Source: Strigamia acuminata
Lineage: Eukaryota > Arthropoda > Chilopoda > Geophilomorpha > Linotaeniidae
NCBI GenBank assembly: GCA_949358305.1
Contig: OX442314.1
Coordinates: 28,753,118-28,817,117, forward strand
Direction: 5' to 3'
DNA: 64,000 bases
Shown here piece by piece: positions 1-8,801 of this stretch (the first letter of the stretch is position 1; the number at the start of each line of letters is the position of its first letter). The notes below the pieces were generated by a model. It saw only the letters and a program-made list of their open reading frames with translations, ran no database searches and was not told where the DNA came from. Made by a program: the position numbers and the translations under genes.

Positions 1-573
1 TTTCGAGTTGTTTTTCGGCCAGCGGCGGCGGACGGCCGGAACGGTATCGACCATCCACCAATCACCTGTTGCTGGTGTTGAATTGGCTTTCATTATTATC
101 TTCAATCTCACTTGGGGATTCTGGGAACCAAGACGGCACGGATGATCGGCTCATTGCGGCACGTTGGCTCAGAACGTTCCGCCATGACAGTTGCGATCTC
201 CGTAACGGCTGTGGTCCTATGATCCTCCCTAGTGGTCAGGAAGAAACGGCGGCGAGCGGTTTAAACACTCATCGCACTGCCGCTGCATCTCACATCGAAA
301 ACGTGCAACTGCTTTACCAGTCGTAGTTTTTCGATGGGACGTTATCAGGCGTAACTTCGAAGCAGACTTCCGCTCGCTCGAAGACTCCGCCGATATTGTG
401 AACCAGTGACGCAATGTGTTCTCACGCATGCGCGCTGACCGGACGCTGAGAAGCAGGTTTTACCGCGCTCTCGCGTCACTTATCTCAACTCCACTGTTGC
501 CAGCTGTTCCTTGAGTGATTTTTCTTCTACTTTAATTATTGGTATTAATTTTACTTTATTGATTTTGTTATAG

Positions 574-2568
574 AGACATTCGGGAGATCGCGAGGGTCGC
601 AAGTGGGAGTGGTGGTGCATTTGCCCCATTTGCGTGGGTCAGTGCTGGATAGTCCAGCCGAATACGTGTGAGGCGCCGTGCCAGAACTGTTTGGGTTTCG
701 GTCTCGTGCACTCCGCATTTCCGCTCCAGCGCTGGTTCCAACTGCACCAGTCTGTCCCGGGTGGTGATCGTTCTCGCCGGTCGGTGATATCGTGGGCAAG
801 CACCCCGAACTGGGAGACACGTCTGGATACACTGGCTAACGCCGGTTTCTCCCGCGACGCTCCCCCGGAAGACTACACGCCCGTGGTGGACTTCGACAAC
901 CCGCTCCCAGGTCCTTCTCGAGCCGCCCAGCCGACGAGGTCTAGGCCCAGGACGCGTGGCGCAGCAGCGGCAGGGCTAGCGCAGCCCACCCCGAAGCGCC
1001 AGCACGTCAACCAGCCAGGCAGTAAGTGGGGAGAGGTAGAGGCCGAGAAGCTGCGTGTTGCCATGGAGGACTGGCGAAAGCAAGTCCCCAACGCGACACC
1101 GGACCAGGAGCGATACCAGTCCAAACACACGCGCAAACGGATTAAGGAGAATGCGAGGAAGGCGCGCGCCGCAGCAGCGCAGAGACAGGCACTGGCAGAG
1201 GCCGAGGCCGAGGTGCGCTTGATGCGGGACGACACCGCGTGGGATGAGGGTTCGCAGAGCTCAGGAGGAACCGTCGCCCAGGATGTGCCTATGGAGACGG
1301 AGGCGGCTATCGACCGCCCCGAACCACCACCCACCTACTCACAAGCCATGGAGATGGAGCCGAGGCCGAGACGAGGCCCGATGACACCACCTCCCATGGA
1401 CACATCGGACACCCAGCAGGCAAATACGAGTATTGTGCCGCCAGTGGTGCCGACACCCGAACCAGTGGCGAGACAACTGCATGTGAGCGGTCTAGAGGGC
1501 TTGTCCCTTGGTGCCCGCGAACAGCAGCGGTCCGCCAAACTGGGACCAGCGACGAGCGGAACAACGCGGGAGGGTGGCGAGTCGGCGACGACCGCGACCC
1601 CCTTGGTTCAGGGTACAGTGGCGATCCTCGAACCGGATCTCTGCAACCCGCTACCAGGTATACGCTGGGAACCTCAGGGTACCCCGTACATCACTAGAGA
1701 GGGTATCATCAGCGGAGTGCCGCGCCTGGCCGCGGCATCCCCTGAGGTGATGAACCTCTGGTTAGCCGAGCTCAACCGGTGGAGGAGCCTCCATGTTGCA
1801 TTTGTGGATGCGTTCAGGAACGAGGCCCGAACGGCAACCGCTTTGGCCGTGATTCGCCTGAAAATGTACATGTCGCTCCAAATCCCGGCGACCGCGACCG
1901 AAACATCACGGCTGCGCCGATGGGATGAGATCGTGCGGGCATTGAAGGCCTGCTTGGGCGAATCCGTGCAGAAGTGGTACATGCTTCTCCCTCCGCCCAT
2001 GAGTGTACAGATGTGGCCGATTCGACCTGTGGCCAAAGTCGACGTCACTCCCGCCGAGCTGGCGAACGAGGCAGAGGACATGGAAGCACTGCTCGAGCCG
2101 CTCTGGGGCGAGCAACCTTCAAGGAAACCCCCTGCTACGATTGAGGAGTTCATGGAGACCCTCTCACCAGAGATCGGTACCCCACAAGGTCAGATGACCC
2201 CGGAGTCTCAATCGGAAGAGGAAACGGAAGCAAGGGCAGACGCCGCCATGCTCCTCTCCTCCCCGTGCGAAGACAGCGACGTTCCAGGTGACATCCCGAG
2301 GACGCCAGGCAGACCACACCGTTCCCGACGGAGGAAGGGAAGGAAGGCCAAGAAGTCTCGTACTTCTCCTTCGGCGTCAACATCATCCGCAGTAACGGAG
2401 GAAGGAGCCAGGCTGGCACCACTCCCCGAACCGCGCATGGCAGTTAGGGAGGCGGAGAGTTTCTCTCCGCCCCTTTTCGAGTCACCTGAAGTAATTGTCG
2501 TCAGCGACGAGGTCTCGCAAGAAACCTCGCACGAGGACCGACCATCGGAGGATGCGCCAGGCCCCTGA
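574..2568 (+). CDS. E0 terminal ORF, Cys-rich start, Pro/Arg-rich, unknown function
   Basis: About 664 residues. The frame is closed just upstream by a TAG (571-573) that is also the end of a good splice acceptor (T-rich tract then TTATAG), so I infer that the coding exon starts at 574 in phase 0; otherwise translation could start near 634. The first ~40 residues are Cys-rich (spacing C-x-C-x2-C-x3-C-x7-C-x3-C-x2-C), like a zinc-binding module. Then come a Pro/Arg-rich stretch, a basic helical segment (about 150-220), an acidic/Pro region, a helical core (about 390-480) containing W-YMLL-P, and a basic SRRRKGRK-type patch near the C-terminus. The core and the W-x4-P motif resemble ORF3 of G1 and G2, but the match is weak and the C-terminal domain of those proteins is missing. 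No signal peptide or membrane segment is seen. It is the last gene before the 3' LTR. Confidence 0.5.
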   Translation, partial: RHSGDREGRKWEWWCICPICVGQCWIVQPNTCEAPCQNCLGFGLVHSAFPLQRWFQLHQSVPGGDRSRRSVISWASTPNWETRLDTLANAGFSRDAPPEDYTPVVDFDNPLPGPSRAAQPTRSRPRTRGAAAAGLAQPTPKRQHVNQPGSKWGEVEAEKLRVAMEDWRKQVPNATPDQERYQSKHTRKRIKENARKARAAAAQRQALAEAEAEVRLMRDDTAWDEGSQSSGGTVAQDVPMETEAAIDRPEPPPTYSQAMEMEPRPRRGPMTPPPMDTSDTQQANTSIVPPVVPTPEPVARQLHVSGLEGLSLGAREQQRSAKLGPATSGTTREGGESATTATPLVQGTVAILEPDLCNPLPGIRWEPQGTPYITREGIISGVPRLAAASPEVMNLWLAELNRWRSLHVAFVDAFRNEARTATALAVIRLKMYMSLQIPATATETSRLRRWDEIVRALKACLGESVQKWYMLLPPPMSVQMWPIRPVAKVDVTPAELANEAEDMEALLEPLWGEQPSRKPPATIEEFMETLSPEIGTPQGQMTPESQSEEETEARADAAMLLSSPCEDSDVPGDIPRTPGRPHRSRRRKGRKAKKSRTSPSASTSSAVTEEGARLAPLPEPRMAVREAESFSPPLFESPEVIVVSDEVSQETSHEDRPSEDAPGP

Positions 2569-3310
2569 AAAGGCCGTGGTAGCTGCCTCGGTGGTGTGCT
2601 ACTAATTGTACAGACGACGGACCATTTCGGTCCCGACCTTTTATTTGTTTCCCTAGGATCTTGCCGCAACCGGTGAAACATGGACGTCCGGCCATGGAAG
2701 TGTTGCGCCTCGTGCGTCACCGACGCCGCACCACTCCCATGAGCGACCGGTGAAGGGGAAAAGCCATCTGAGGTTTCTCATCTGAGGACCTCCCGGCCCA
2801 TGGACCTAGGTCAGGTCCCGGCTGGTATTTTTGTAATATACGTTTTTTTTATTAATTCTTTCTTTGACACGATTTGTTTAACGTAAAAATTTTTTTTTTT
2901 CTTGAGAGGATTGACCAACCTCTCCCATCCTTGTTTGATTTACACATTTTTTTTTGTTTGTTTAGTCGTCATTACTATTCTTTCATCCCGGGTCTGTTAC
3001 GCTCAGACTCGGTGAATTGTTTTTTAAATTTGTATGATTTTCAATAGTTGATTTTTGTTTTCGGCCAATCTAGGCTTGGGTGAGTTCCGTTGTCCCGTGT
3101 TGCTACCATCAGGGGCGGGCGGTGCTGCAGTCTCCGGACGAGTGACACCGACCGCTAGCCCGATGCATGACGGTACCGTTACTCTCGAACTGACGGCGCC
3201 AGTCCGCATTCGGCAAAGGAAGTCTCGTGTTGTGTTTGCCTCGGCTCGCATGGCCCCGTTGGTGTTGTGTGTGGCCCCTGTGTTCCTTACCTTTTTCGGA
3301 GGGGGGGAGA
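2569..3310 (+). other. E0 3' non-coding region and polypurine tract
   Basis: T-rich DNA with no convincing gene. The last bases (about 3298-3310, GGAGGGGGGGAGA) are a purine run directly abutting the LTR start, as expected for the plus-strand primer of reverse transcription. Confidence 0.6.
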
Positions 3311-3896
3311 TGTGACCGTCAGGCCACCTGGGGTGACCTACGTCACTGCCACACACCACCATACGGCCCCAAGATCACCCCCTGATTGGGCAAGGTGATC
3401 TAGCCCGGGGGAAGGAGGGAGCTAGGTGGTGTGGGGAGGAGTTGCAGAGAGAGAGAGTGCGGGCACCGACCAGGCAGGTCGTGTGTTGACAGAGTTCCAG
3501 GGTGTTGTAGTAGACGAGGGGACAAGACGTGTCCCGGCTGAGAGGACTCTGCACTCCTTCCCATTCACCACAGCGATGCTCAGTATCTGGGTTTTCCACC
3601 CAATACAGCCTCCATGAGTGGTCACTGCGGGCTGTAGGTAAGTACAGCATGAATGTAACGTTGAACCGACCACGTCACCCATTGGGCTCGCGCCCAGTGT
3701 GTGACGGGTCGGTTGCCGGTGCGGCGTGCCTTTGTGGCACCCCTGCAACGGGTAACGGGATTCCCCATACCCCTAGACAACACAATAAAGGCCAACCAAC
3801 CAATATTGTGGGATTCCCCGTTATTTACGTGAAGTATGCGTCCCTACCCAGTGTTATCAGTCCCCTGACTACACTGGTGAGACCATAGCAGTCACA
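3311..3896 (+). repeat. E0 3' LTR
   Basis: 586 bp with terminal inverted repeat TGTGAC...GTCACA, preceded by a polypurine tract and containing an AATAAA signal at 3784-3789. Homologous but older fragments lie at 8159-8410 and 19707-19963. Confidence 0.7.
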
Positions 3897-3980
3897 AGGC
3901 GAAGAGGCGGTCGCCAGGTGGCCATGCCGTGGTAAGTAACTTTACCAAGGCATGGCCACCTGGTGGCCGCCTCTTCGCCT
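3897..3980. repeat. Long near-perfect hairpin
   Basis: Two 39-base arms (3897-3935 and 3942-3980) are reverse complements with three mismatches around a six-base loop. It begins at the base directly after the E0 LTR. Confidence 0.85.
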
Positions 3981-4039
3981 CATAGGTAAAAACGGCCCTG
4001 CACCGACAAATAAATATTCACTGGCACAGCACAGCCCGG

Positions 4040-4122
4040 TCGTTTCCAACATCTTCAATGTCGGTGATCCCATCGGCCACGAGTATGTCGAGTTTTTCAA
4101 TTCTCGTCCATTTCAAAATGCC
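4040..4122 (-). other. Short conserved antisense reading frame, unidentified (copy 1)
   Basis: Read on the minus strand, this encodes a segment containing WTRIEKLDILVADGITDIED. The same residues are encoded at 19207-19290. It could be a piece of an exon or of a transposon-encoded protein; I do not recognise the family, and the shared frame may simply reflect recent duplication. Confidence 0.35.
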
Positions 4123-4185
4123 TATTTACAAATTAATTTCACCTCGTCCATAGGATCCTCCTTCAATTCGTATCTCAATTTCTAC

Positions 4186-4464
4186 GTTTACATGCACAGA
4201 ATATTTCGAGTGAACCGAAATATTCCGTGTGCACAACTGTTATGTAAACAGGGATGACAAGGATTATTCGAGTAGTGAATAATCCCTTGCAGAAGGTTTT
4301 GAACTCGAACTATTTTTATTGCGCATGCACGCATCGCTTCCGGCACTTCCCCATTGGTTGAAAACCGAAAGTGATCACGAATTATTTTCTGCATGTAAAC
4401 ACAACAATTTTATTTTTTCACCACTCGAATTATTCACCACTCAAAATATTTGGTGTAAGTAAAC
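4186..4464. mobile_element. MITE-like element with ~27-bp inverted repeats (copy 1)
   Basis: The left end (GTTTACATGCACAGAATATT, continuing TCGAGTG) is an imperfect reverse complement of the right end (CACTCAAAATATTTGGTGTA, continuing AGTAAAC). A second copy lies at 19340-19527. No coding capacity. The adjoining LTR element inserted at its right edge. Confidence 0.6.
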
Positions 4465-4468
4465 ACAG

Positions 4469-4655
4469 TGTGACGCCCGGACGGCAGACTCTGACCACCG
4501 TCCAGCGTCCACTCCTTTACCGCAAGGGGGCGCCCCATTTTATTAGGGGTTTGCGGATTGGCTACCGCAAATCCCGTTGTACGCCATTTTGTTTATTGTA
4601 ATAAAATTCAGTCTTACCTTTACCTTTAACCTGATCGCATCGTAATTGACTCACA
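4469..4655 (+). repeat. 5' LTR of the Mag-like element
   Basis: 187 bp, appearing identical by eye to 7792-7978. It contains AATAAA and a GC-rich inverted repeat (GGGGTTTGCGG with CCGCAAATCCC). Bases 4656-4670 (TGGCGCAGTTGACAG) directly follow and resemble a tRNA-Ser primer binding site. Confidence 0.85.
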
Positions 4656-4696
4656 TGGCGCAGTTGACAGTTTTACCTACAAATTATGACTGATTA

Positions 4697-4915
4697 ACGA
4701 AACGAACGAAACGAAACGAACGAAACGAACGAACGAAACGAACGAAACAAATTACACGTGCGCGGTAACAAACGAAGCAAAACGAACGAAACGAACGACA
4801 CGTGCGCGGTAACAAACACGGTGCGAACGGAACGAGACGAACGAGACGACGTAACAAAAACGGTACGAACGAATGAACGAAACGGACGAAACGAACACGA
4901 TAAAAACGAACGCGA
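4697..4915 (+). repeat. (ACGAA)-type simple repeat in the gag leader
   Basis: Imperfect tandem units of ACGAA/ACGAAACGA fill the leader between primer site and gag. The reading frames that cross it are low-complexity artefacts. Confidence 0.8.
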
Positions 4916-4938
4916 TAATTACGGTACAAAATCTTGTA

Positions 4939-6306
4939 ATGGCGGAATTGGACGAGGCCACGCTGGCCGACCTTTTGAATTGTACGAACGCTGGTCTCTT
5001 GATGCGGTGTTCCCACGAAGAATTGCGCGCTGAAGTCGACGCGCGCGAGATCCCGATGATCGCCACAGCATCGTAGCAACTGTTGGCCGACGCGTTGGTT
5101 ACCGATAACCACGAAAGACGCGCCGCCGCCGCGCTTCTGCTGCCCGTCGATCCAGCTCTGGCCGCCGTGCCGCATCCGCTTGTTAATCCCGTTCCGGTCC
5201 TGAACCTCGTAGCCGACCTGACGGATTTGAAGGCAATTGTCGCTCTTTTGTCTGCCAAAATTTTAAACACCCCGGACCCGTTGCCTCCCACCCCGCCGCC
5301 CGCCGCTCCAATTGTTACGATCCCCGAGTTGCAGATTAAACACGGCCTGCATTCCGCAAAATTTCTCCAGCCCTTCTCCGGCTCTAAGACTGACGACGTG
5401 TGGCAGTTTATCCGCCGAATCAACAGGGCTGCGAAGATCGGCGGCTGGACGGAGGAAACGAAACTCATCCAGGCTAACGGTTTGCTTCGGGACCAGGCGC
5501 TGCACTGGTACACAATGCAGGGAGAGGCTTTCGACACGTGGGCCGAGTGGGAACACTCGATTACCGAGTTTCTCGGCGCCAACGAAACAATGTTCCAGTG
5601 GAAGGACCGAATGTACGCGTGTACACAGAAAAAGGACGAATCGTTGATCGATTACGCCGTTGCCAAGTTTGCATTAATCGAATCTACTAAGCGAAATTTT
5701 CCCGTGCAGTCCGAAGACATCGTTCTGATGGTTATCGAAGGAATATCGAACTATAATACGAAAAATAGCCTGTATATGACGAAGGACTGGCCGATTCCTG
5801 CCGTAATTAAATATATTTGCGGACTCGACAATATGTCGTGGCGACCGAGCGCCTCGGCCTCACCCACCCCGAAGTCGTCGGCCGTCGCCAATCGCGGACA
5901 GATGCCAGAATCGCCTACCGGCCAGTCAAAACGTAGCAATCCGAATGATTTCCAACGCGGCGACGACATCACGAAGACGCAGTGCTACCGTTGCCAAGCA
6001 TGGGGCCACACTACACACACTTGTCCGCGGCCCAGGACGTCCGACCCCGCTCCCGCTGAGCCCACTCCGCTCGTTTTATGCACATTTTACTCGAAATATC
6101 CGAGCACCGGATTCTCGATCGTCGACATATATGTGACGGAAGCGCAACGCACGGTCGAAACAATTTTCGATCAGAGGGCGAACGTGTGCCTGATTCGCAG
6201 CGATTGCATTTTGGACAAGTCGCAGATCCGCCCGAACGTCTCAAACAACCGGTTAAACGGTTTGAATGGCTCGGCAACCCCGATTGGCTATACCAGCGTG
6301 AACATT
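4939..6306 (+). pseudogene. gag: Gag and start of protease of the Mag-like element, broken
   Basis: The frame begins at ATG 4939 (MAELDEATLADLL) and is interrupted by an in-frame TAG at 5074-5076, then runs open to 6321. It contains a capsid-like helical domain (LQPFSGSKTDDVWQFIRRIN ... ALHWY, about 5370-5830), a CCHC knuckle (CYRCQAWGHTTHTC, about 5983-6024) and the start of a retropepsin-like domain. Where the catalytic D-[ST]-G-A is expected the sequence reads FDQRANVCLI, so the active-site Ser/Thr-Gly is lost. The frame is cut at 6312 by the foldback insertion. It is inactive as it stands. Gag/protease identity is fairly secure; the Mag-clade placement is inferred from Gag and the tRNA-Ser-like primer site. 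Confidence 0.75.
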
Positions 6307-6311
6307 AGGCT

Positions 6312-7172
6312 TGTGCGGTAATTTTTTTAGGTGTGTGCGGTGCGGTATTCGCAAAATACCGCAGTGAGTGCGGTATACCGCTATACCGCGTTTACCGCAA
6401 AAATACCGCATTTACCGCAAATACCGCGATTACCGCAAATACCGCGATTACCGCGATTACCGCAAATACCGCGATTACCGCAAATACCGCGATTACCGTA
6501 AATACCGCGATTACCGCAAAAATTAGTCGTTTTTCTCAATTTCTGGCACGGCGCTTCACCGCCTAACTAAGAACGTAATCAACAGCGCGACAACTTGTAA
6601 ACATTTGCAATTTCGGCCGTAAAATCACGTAAAAATCGAATTTTGTTGACGTGGAATTCGAATTGGTTGCTTTGAGTTGAGACGAACTTCGAAATGAACG
6701 TAGACGACGTCTACGTTCATTTCGATGTCGTCTGCTAGACGAACACGACGATCGAAATGCACAATATCAACATGATGGGCAGATGCTTGGATATTATCCA
6801 AGCATCTGCCCATCGTGTTTGATATTGTATTGATATTGTGTGTATTGATATTGTGTTGGTGTTGGCGAGTGCGTGTTCGTGCTGGCGAAACAAACACATG
6901 CTTGGATTGCTCGCCAACACGAACACACGCTCGCCAACACCGTGTGTTCGTTTCGGTGAGCGTGTGTTCGATTTTCGATATTCGTGCGGTATTTGCGGTA
7001 ATTTCGGTATTTCGGTATTTGCGGTATTTGCGGTAATTTGCGGTATTGTCCGGTATTGCGGTATTGTCCGGTATTGCGGTATTGCGGTATACCGTTTTGC
7101 GGTATTTTGCTGGATACCGCGGTGTTGGGTCCCAAAAAATTACCGCGGTGCGGTATACCGCTACCGCACACA
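6312..7172. mobile_element. Foldback-type element with (TACCGC)n arms
   Basis: 861 bp flanked by the duplication AGGCT (6307-6311, 7173-7177). The ends are TGTGCGGTA and TACCGCACA. The left arm is a tandem array built on TACCGCGATTACCGCAAA, the right arm carries the inverted version (GCGGTATTTGCGG...). The centre holds nested palindromes: 6690-6724 (17-bp arms, one central base) and 6774-6814 (20-bp perfect arms inside longer imperfect ones). No transposase. Removing the element and one target copy would rejoin the protease frame, confirming the boundaries. Confidence 0.8.
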
Positions 7173-7791
7173 AGGCTAGTGAACATTACCATCGGGAACG
7201 AACAGTTTCGTGTGAGCGACGTCGCCGTGCTTGACGAATCCCCGTACGAGATGCTACTGGGCACACCGTTTCGCGATAACGAACGTATGTCGTGGTGTAC
7301 CGAGTCGGGTGGCACAATCACCATATGAGGTAAGCCAACTTCATCAAACAAGAGGATGTATCTAGCCAGGTTCGCATGTGCAATTTTGTTACCTTGGCCG
7401 TCAACGCACCTCCTGGACCGAGTTCCGACGTCAAGTGCAACTTTTCCATTTCCGACGCCGCCGATGTTTCCGAGGACCTAGCTTCAGGCCCATTCCTTCA
7501 GCTTCTCGAACGACGCAACACGGCGCGCACGAACCTGCGCGCGCCCCAGACCCGCCAGAAGTCGCGCTTCAACGAGCACCGAAGGGAAGTCGTATTTGAC
7601 ATTGGGGACAGCGTGATGTACTCCAAGGGGAAGCGCGGATCGAAATTCAAGGAACTGTATTTCGTCAGCGAGCGACCGGGGAACAACACGTTTACTCTGG
7701 ACGACAGGAATCGAACTCGGACGGCTCACTGCCCGCAACTGAAGCCGTTTTTCCCGCAATCAAGGGACGATTGCCCTGCGTTGGGGGGGCG
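7173..7791 (+). pseudogene. pol: Protease end and integrase C-terminus of the Mag-like element
   Basis: After the foldback element the protease continues to a TGA at 7326-7328 with ESPYEMLLGTPF, the end of a retropepsin fold. From about 7376 a second open stretch encodes an integrase C-terminal barrel (FDIGDSVMYSKGKRGSKFKE ... LKPFF). About 2 kb of pol expected between these is absent, so a large internal deletion joined protease to integrase tail. The second frame runs on into the LTR to 7924. Confidence 0.65.
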
Positions 7792-7978
7792 TGTGACGCC
7801 CGGACGGCAGACTCTGACCACCGTCCAGCGTCCACTCCTTTACCGCAAGGGGGCGCCCCATTTTATTAGGGGTTTGCGGATTGGCTACCGCAAATCCCGT
7901 TGTACGCCATTTTGTTTATTGTAATAAAATTCAGTCTTACCTTTACCTTTAACCTGATCGCATCGTAATTGACTCACA
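7792..7978 (+). repeat. 3' LTR of the Mag-like element
   Basis: 187-bp partner of the 5' LTR, preceded by a G-run (TTGGGGGGGCG) acting as polypurine tract and followed by target duplication CACAG. Confidence 0.85.
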
Positions 7979-8158
7979 CACAGTAAAAGTGTTGAAGAGA
8001 GTTCGTACACTCGCTCTCGCTACTTCTCTTTGTGTTCTATTTTTTGCCAAATCAGCCATTGTATAGAATTTCTCTTAGTTATTTTCTATATCTAAACCCC
8101 GGGTTTCGGCATCATATGTTGCGGATGAAATTCAATTTTGTATTTGGAAATAGTCACG

Positions 8159-8410
8159 TGACCGTCTGACCACCCACGGCGACCTACGTCACTCCACACA
8201 CTGCTCACTGGCCCTAAGGTCATCCCCCTTGCGGGGTAGACTGGCCCAGATGGTAAGGAGGGAGCTGAGTGGTCGTGAGGAGAGCCAGAGAGAGAGGGTT
8301 TGGACAGCACAGGGAGAAGACGTGTGCTTGTGAGGTCCCGTAGCCAGCCTGAGCAGCAGTGCCCAAGTTGACTCTGCTCTGCTCCCATTCACCACTGTGA
8401 CGCTCAGTAA
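8159..8410 (+). repeat. Truncated E0-family LTR fragment (copy 1)
   Basis: Matches the first half of the E0 LTR: TGACCGTC, CGACCTACGTCACT, the AAGGAGGGAGCT block and CATTCACCAC. It sits upstream of DEG/ENaC copy A in the same relative place as 19707-19963 does for copy C, so the insertion predates the duplication. The DNA from 8411 to 8801 matches the copy C upstream region and holds no recognised gene. Confidence 0.7.
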
Positions 8411-8801
8411 CAGATGATGGAAAGAAGCACGCGCACACGTTGGTTTACATGAGAACAGTGATTTTATTATTCAAAAAACAAGATATGCTAATTTACGATT
8501 CCCCCTTTCACATCAAATACATTGTGGTTCGTCCAAGTGACCCCTGGCGACCAAACATGGCATCGCCTCCAATTACGCCCTTCTTCTCGTCCTTTTTAAA
8601 CGCCAGTTTCAACACATGAACGCCCCTAAATAAGCGGAACAGTGAACTGGATACAATATCAATGCAGTTTCTGTTTTATAATCTTTACCATTTGCAATTT
8701 AGAAAAATATTTGACACTTTTGTTTATCTGTCCTTGCTTTCAGCTGCTCTTTACACAATTGTGTGTGAACACACGGTTCGGTAGATTGTACAGAACTAAT
8801 A

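Larger units (their letters stand above)
1..3896 (+). mobile_element. E0: 3' part of an LTR retroelement, 5' end outside window
   Basis: A large ORF (574-2568) is followed by about 730 bp of T-rich non-coding DNA, a polypurine tract and a 586-bp sequence beginning TGTGACCGTC and ending GCAGTCACA, i.e. a 3' LTR. No gag or pol is visible, so the 5' LTR, gag and pol should lie upstream of the window. Truncated relatives of the same LTR occur at 8159-8410 and 19707-19963. Coding bases are clearly more GC-rich than the rest of the window. Positions 1-573 hold no recognised gene; they would be upstream exon or intron sequence of the last gene if the splice acceptor at 571-573 is used. Confidence 0.65.
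4469..7978 (+). mobile_element. Internally deleted Mag-like Ty3/gypsy LTR retrotransposon
   Basis: Two 187-bp LTRs (4469-4655, 7792-7978) with TGTGAC...CACA-type ends flank a degenerate internal region, and the whole is bounded by the target duplication CACAG (4464-4468 and 7979-7983). Gag, part of the protease and the C-terminal end of integrase remain; reverse transcriptase, RNase H and the integrase core are missing. A foldback element has inserted in the protease. The related segment at 19513-19540 lacks this element, giving a paralogous empty site. Confidence 0.85.

Noticed and set aside
873-1334. Open frames opposite the E0 ORF
   Set aside because: Antisense shadows of a GC-rich coding region without features of their own.
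4697-4915. CRISPR-like or coding interpretation of the ACGAA array
   Set aside because: Simple tandem pentamers without spacers, in a retroelement leader of a eukaryote.
6838-7179. Open frames rich in Ile/Arg/Tyr repeats on both strands around 6.3-7.3 kb
   Set aside because: They are translations of the (TACCGC)n foldback arms, not genes.
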